Assembly: GCA_002315825.1 (NCBI GenBank)
Contig: DCIC01000025.1
Location: 179-8,771, forward strand
From: Bacteroidales bacterium UBA1736
GTDB lineage: Bacteria > Bacteroidota > Bacteroidia > Bacteroidales > UBA932
Length of the DNA stretch: 8,593 nt
Direction: 5' to 3'
Below are positions 5,972 through 8,593 of this stretch, in pieces. Position 1 is the first letter of the stretch. Every line of letters begins with the position of its first letter. The notes beneath the pieces are model-generated. The model ran no database searches. It had not been told where the DNA came from and was given only the letters and a program-made list of their open reading frames with translations. Made by a program: the position numbers and the translations under genes.

Positions 5972-7197
5972 TACGTCCTCTTTACATATCGTTAAGGGGA
6001 TTGTGGCTCCTTATCCTCGCTTTGGTCAGCTTATTGATACTTAGCGAGATGAGCCCCATCTATTCTTTTAAGGAATCAGGTCAATTTGAGGGCGACTTCA
6101 TTTATGATCCATACGCTTCTTACAATGCCGAGTATGGATGGAAGCGAACCAATATCCACACTCACACCCACGCATCAAATTGGATAAATGAATGTGAATA
6201 TTATCCGGATTCGGTGCTTGACTTCTATCGACAGTACGGCTATGATTATGTGTTCTTTTCAAATCATATGGAACTGACCACATACCCTGCTGACTCTCAG
6301 TGTGATATCCCTTTGTATGAGCACGGATATAATTTTGCCAAGTTGCATAACCTTAGCTTTAATCCTAAGCGCATAAACTACTATGACATACTTATTCCCT
6401 TTATGACATCTCAAATTCAATTTAAGATGGATGTCTTGAGAAAGGGGTGTGATTTCATCTTCCTTAATCATCCCGACAGGACCAATTTTATTGGCGATGA
6501 GCAGATGCAAAAGTTAAGCGGGTATCGTCTTCTTGAATCAGATTGCGGCTTTGACGAGGATGATACTTATGGACATAAGTGGGACGTGGCCTTGTCATCT
6601 GGACACTATGTGCTGAGCGCGATAAGCGATGATCTCCATAAGCCCACGAGGTCGGAAAGGATAGCTAGAAGATGTTGCTTTATCAATTCTCAATCAGCTT
6701 CTTATGATGATATTACTGAAGCCTTGCTAAAAGGCAATTTTTACTCAGTTCATCTTCCTGATTATGGCGATGGAGACTTCGCGGTAAAGACTGCGGCCAA
6801 TCACAACATACCTTCTGTCGTGTCAATAGGTGCACACTTGGATACACTTTGTTTGGAGCTTGACAGTAGGGCTGCAGTCATTCAGGCCATCGGTCAGGAT
6901 GGTGTAGTAGTAGATACTGTTATGAATGCTTCATATATGTCGTATGTGATGAAGTCTTCCGACAGCTATGTCCGTTTTGTCGCAAGATATCCTCAGGGAG
7001 AAGTTATTTTTTTAAATCCTTTTGCCAGATGGGATGGAGACAGTTCCTTCGGTACACCATACACTGAAATTGAACATCCAATCAACATTTTTCTTACTGT
7101 TTTGTACAACCTCTTGATTGTTGGTCTTTTGGTCCTGATCTGGGGCCTGAGCTTCCGCGTTTTGCACGCTCGCAAAGTCAAGAGGGCTGACTTGTAA
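5968..7197 (+). CDS. Membrane-anchored PHP-domain metallohydrolase (CehA/McbA-like), predicted periplasmic
   Basis: The protein has 409 residues. One hydrophobic segment at about 11-27 is preceded by Arg3 and Arg10, and a second at about 373-394 is followed by RVLHARKVKR. By the positive-inside rule both ends are cytoplasmic and residues 30-370 are periplasmic. That middle part has PHP metal-site motifs in order: HTHTH (64-68), DYVFFSNH (93-100, TDH in most relatives), LNHPDR (166-171), RLLESD (187-192) and SAISDDLH (217-224), the last preceded by WDVALSSGHYV as in CehA/McbA-like proteins. PHP enzymes are metal-dependent phosphoesterases or related hydrolases. About 110 residues after the PHP part (from 260) are of beta-rich, unassigned character. 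The start overlaps the transferase stop by ATGA, so coupled expression and a shared role in envelope phosphate-group turnover are likely. Substrate unknown; a glycan or lipid phosphodiester is a reasonable guess only. Confidence 0.82.
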   Translation: MIRPLYISLRGLWLLILALVSLLILSEMSPIYSFKESGQFEGDFIYDPYASYNAEYGWKRTNIHTHTHASNWINECEYYPDSVLDFYRQYGYDYVFFSNHMELTTYPADSQCDIPLYEHGYNFAKLHNLSFNPKRINYYDILIPFMTSQIQFKMDVLRKGCDFIFLNHPDRTNFIGDEQMQKLSGYRLLESDCGFDEDDTYGHKWDVALSSGHYVLSAISDDLHKPTRSERIARRCCFINSQSASYDDITEALLKGNFYSVHLPDYGDGDFAVKTAANHNIPSVVSIGAHLDTLCLELDSRAAVIQAIGQDGVVVDTVMNASYMSYVMKSSDSYVRFVARYPQGEVIFLNPFARWDGDSSFGTPYTEIEHPINIFLTVLYNLLIVGLLVLIWGLSFRVLHARKVKRADL

Positions 7198-7226
7198 TGT
7201 AAATCATTAATCCCTTCTCATTACAT

Positions 7227-8393
7227 ATGAAAAAAATCATTCTGTCCTTTGTTTTTCTGATACTTATGTCACTTTCGTCTATCGCCCAGATGGTTCCTTC
7301 CCGCTTTAATGTCAGAGGGGCCGAGTATCCTATGGTGGATCCTGTCACCAGGCAGGCTACGTTTAAGATTATGGCTCCCGCAGCAGTTGATGTGCTGGTC
7401 CAGATGCCGGATGCGCAATATCAAATGGTTAAGGATGAGAAAGGGGAGTGGTCGGTGACAACCCCTCCGTTGCCGCTGGGTTTCCATTACTATTTTTTCT
7501 TGATTGACGGTGTGGAGGTCAATGACCCGGGCTCTGAGTCATTTTATGGATACAGCAAGATGGCTAGCGCTATAGAGATTCCCGAATCAGCCGAAGCTTC
7601 AGCATATTATTCTTTCAATAAAGACATTGCCCACGGTCAGGTCCGCGAATGCCATTATTACTCCTCGGTTGAAAATGCTGAGAGGCGCTGCTTTGTCTAT
7701 ACACCCTCTTGTTATGATGATAAGGCATATCAGAAGACTCTGTTCCCTGTCCTGTATCTTCAGCACGGAATGGGCGAGGATGAGCGCGGCTGGCACACTC
7801 AAGGGTTTATGGCCAATATTATGGATAATCTGATTGCATCCTCTCAGGCTGCTCCTATGCTGGTGGTAATGGACTTTGGCAACTGCAGCACTGCCGACGG
7901 CAACAGGGATATTATGGAAAAAAGTGAACGCTTCACCAAGCTTGTGGTGGATGATTTGATTCCGTTCATTGACCGTACTTTCCGGGTCAATCCCGACCGC
8001 GAATTCCGAGCTATGGCGGGCCTTTCCTGGGGAGGATATGAGACATTTGAGACGACAATGAAGAATCTGGACAAGTTCTCCTACATAGGGTCATTCAGCG
8101 GAGCGCTCAGGATCCCCAAGGATGCGAAGGTCCAGGATCTGTATGATGGAGCATTTTCTAATCCATCGCACTTCAACAAAATGGTACACGTCCTTTTTAT
8201 CAGTACAGGTGATCAGGAAAACATTGATGCTCAGAGGGGAATCAGTGATAAACTCAAGGGGGCGGGGATTAATACTACCTTCTATGTTTCTGAAGGTACT
8301 GCTCACGAGTGGCTTACGTGGAGAAGGAGTTTGAATGCTTTTGTTCCGTTGATTTTCAGGCCGGAGTATATGCCAAAAAAAATGAGTCGTTGA
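7227..8393 (+). CDS. Secreted CE1-type esterase with N-terminal CBM48-like domain
   Basis: This 388-residue protein has a clear signal peptide (MKK, hydrophobic core 4-15, likely cleavage after SSIA at 20). Residues 28-118 form an immunoglobulin-like E-set/CBM48-like domain (ATFKIMAPAAVDVLVQM, then LPLGFHYYFFLIDGVEVNDP). Residues 135-380 are an alpha/beta hydrolase of the esterase D/feruloyl esterase group: FPVLYLQHGMGEDERGW, the nucleophile elbow AGLSWGG with Ser267, a candidate acid Asp329 in STGDQ, and His360 in GTAHEWLTWRR. Relatives remove acetyl or feruloyl groups from plant polysaccharides in the periplasm or outside. The elbow has Trp268 where Met is common. It starts 29 bp after the PHP gene with no promoter match in between, so it may be the third gene of that operon. 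No SusC/SusD pair is nearby. Substrate is not determined; an acyl group on the bacterium's own envelope glycan is an alternative. Confidence 0.9.
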   Translation: MKKIILSFVFLILMSLSSIAQMVPSRFNVRGAEYPMVDPVTRQATFKIMAPAAVDVLVQMPDAQYQMVKDEKGEWSVTTPPLPLGFHYYFFLIDGVEVNDPGSESFYGYSKMASAIEIPESAEASAYYSFNKDIAHGQVRECHYYSSVENAERRCFVYTPSCYDDKAYQKTLFPVLYLQHGMGEDERGWHTQGFMANIMDNLIASSQAAPMLVVMDFGNCSTADGNRDIMEKSERFTKLVVDDLIPFIDRTFRVNPDREFRAMAGLSWGGYETFETTMKNLDKFSYIGSFSGALRIPKDAKVQDLYDGAFSNPSHFNKMVHVLFISTGDQENIDAQRGISDKLKGAGINTTFYVSEGTAHEWLTWRRSLNAFVPLIFRPEYMPKKMSR

Positions 8394-8416
8394 CGCTCTC
8401 GCGTGGACAACTCATT
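8375..8416 (-). terminator. Intrinsic terminator on the minus strand, overlapping the esterase 3' end
   Basis: On the minus strand GAGTTGTCCACGC (8413-8401), loop GAGA (8400-8397) and GCGTCAACGACTC (8396-8384) form a hairpin. It has four base pairs below a GNRA-type tetraloop, a 2x2 mismatch, then seven pairs including one G-T. AAT before the stem can also pair with ATT entering the T-tract. Eight consecutive T follow directly (8382-8375). On the plus strand the same hairpin has no T-run after it, so it acts, if at all, on leftward transcription. The 3' arm and T-tract lie inside the last codons of the esterase gene. Confidence 0.8.
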
Positions 8417-8490
8417 ACTAACCACATAATTAATAACACTAAAACTAATAACCTTCTGAAGTCTTTTGCTTTTTTTTGAGCATCAACTCC
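8375..8490 (-). ncRNA. Predicted small RNA of about 115 nt, family not recognised
   Basis: A perfect promoter (8495-8525) and a strong intrinsic terminator (8375-8416) on the minus strand bracket this stretch. The start near 8490 is inferred from the usual distance to the -7 element. The 5' end can form a small hairpin (GCAT 8494-8491 with ATGC 8483-8480, partly upstream of the inferred start). Positions 8457-8407 contain no C on the RNA strand and look unstructured, followed by the terminator hairpin. It does not look like SRP RNA, tmRNA or RNase P RNA. A 12-codon frame inside it (8483-8445) is weak. The 3' end is antisense to the last 19 bases of the esterase gene. Whether it is a trans-acting regulator, a 6S-like RNA or a short leader is unknown. 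Confidence 0.6.
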
Positions 8491-8494
8491 AATG

Positions 8495-8525
8495 CAAAGG
8501 TAGCTATTAATTTTGATTTTGCAAA
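8495..8525 (-). promoter_or_regulatory. Full-consensus Bacteroidota promoter facing left
   Basis: Read on the minus strand, TTTG (8525-8522) is followed by exactly 19 bases and then TACCTTTG (8502-8495). This matches the Bacteroidota primary sigma consensus TTTG-N19-TAnnTTTG at every fixed position, and it is the only complete match I found in the window. The flank upstream (8526-8593) is strongly AT-rich, which could help as an UP-like region. Transcription would start near 8490 and run toward the terminator at 8375. Confidence 0.8.
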
Positions 8526-8593
8526 TATTTATTAAATTTATTTATTAATTTTTTGAAATAAATAAGTAAGAAATTTTAGAAACACATATAAAT
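8526..8593. other. AT-rich non-coding edge
   Basis: This 68-bp stretch is almost entirely A and T with scattered homopolymer runs. I see no gene, hairpin with tail, or complete rightward promoter in it. It probably serves as upstream sequence for the leftward promoter and for whatever lies beyond the window. Confidence 0.5.

Noticed and set aside
7194..7224. Inverted repeat GTAATG...CATTAC between the PHP gene and the esterase gene, as a terminator or operator
   Set aside because: Only 6 bp of AT-rich stem with a long loop and no T-tract follows it; it could be chance.
8368..8439. Small minus-strand frame of about 23 codons (MWLVMS...)
   Set aside because: It runs through the terminator hairpin and T-tract and into the esterase gene, with no ribosome binding site; translation is unlikely.
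8451..8477. Rightward terminator for the esterase gene using the eight T at 8470-8477
   Set aside because: The only hairpin before it is CTT-CTG-AAG, three base pairs, too weak to call.
8552..8582. Rightward promoter starting with TTTG at 8552-8555
   Set aside because: The sequence 19 bp downstream does not match TAnnTTTG, so only a common tetramer remains.

Overview
The window looks like chromosomal DNA from a Bacteroidota bacterium, most likely Bacteroidales. Three things point there. The promoter-like sites match the Bacteroidota consensus TTTG-N19-TAnnTTTG, with one perfect copy at 8495-8525 on the minus strand. The RluA-type pseudouridine synthase carries the long N-terminal extension I associate with Bacteroidales homologues. 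Start codons mostly lack Shine-Dalgarno sequences. No tRNA, rRNA, insertion sequence, integrase or CRISPR array is visible. Seven protein genes fill almost all of it.

Left part (1-1406, minus): an RluA-family pseudouridine synthase runs off the left edge. Its catalytic domain is interrupted by ten in-frame 36-bp repeats (12 residues each), placed just before a conserved core strand. Centre-left (1456-3368, plus): a diacylglycerol-kinase-family lipid kinase and a cytoplasmic type I asparaginase overlap by ATGA. Centre (3371-4333, minus): a 3-hydroxyacyl-CoA dehydrogenase converges on the asparaginase with a 2-bp gap, and both stop codons sit in one 8-bp palindrome.

Right part (4430-8393, plus): an EptA-type phosphoethanolamine transferase overlaps by ATGA a PHP-fold metallohydrolase that appears anchored in the inner membrane at both ends with its catalytic domain in the periplasm. 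A secreted CE1-type esterase follows 29 bp later. The transferase and hydrolase look like a small envelope-modification module. The transferase would release diacylglycerol when it uses phosphatidylethanolamine, and the lipid kinase 2.1 kb upstream could recycle it, but this link is inference.

Right edge (8394-8593): there is no protein gene, but on the minus strand a perfect promoter is followed about 115 nt later by a strong intrinsic terminator that overlaps the end of the esterase gene. This predicts an unannotated small RNA with a 51-nt cytosine-free middle. The most unusual features are the repeat array inside the pseudouridine synthase, the transferase-PHP pair, and the small RNA.
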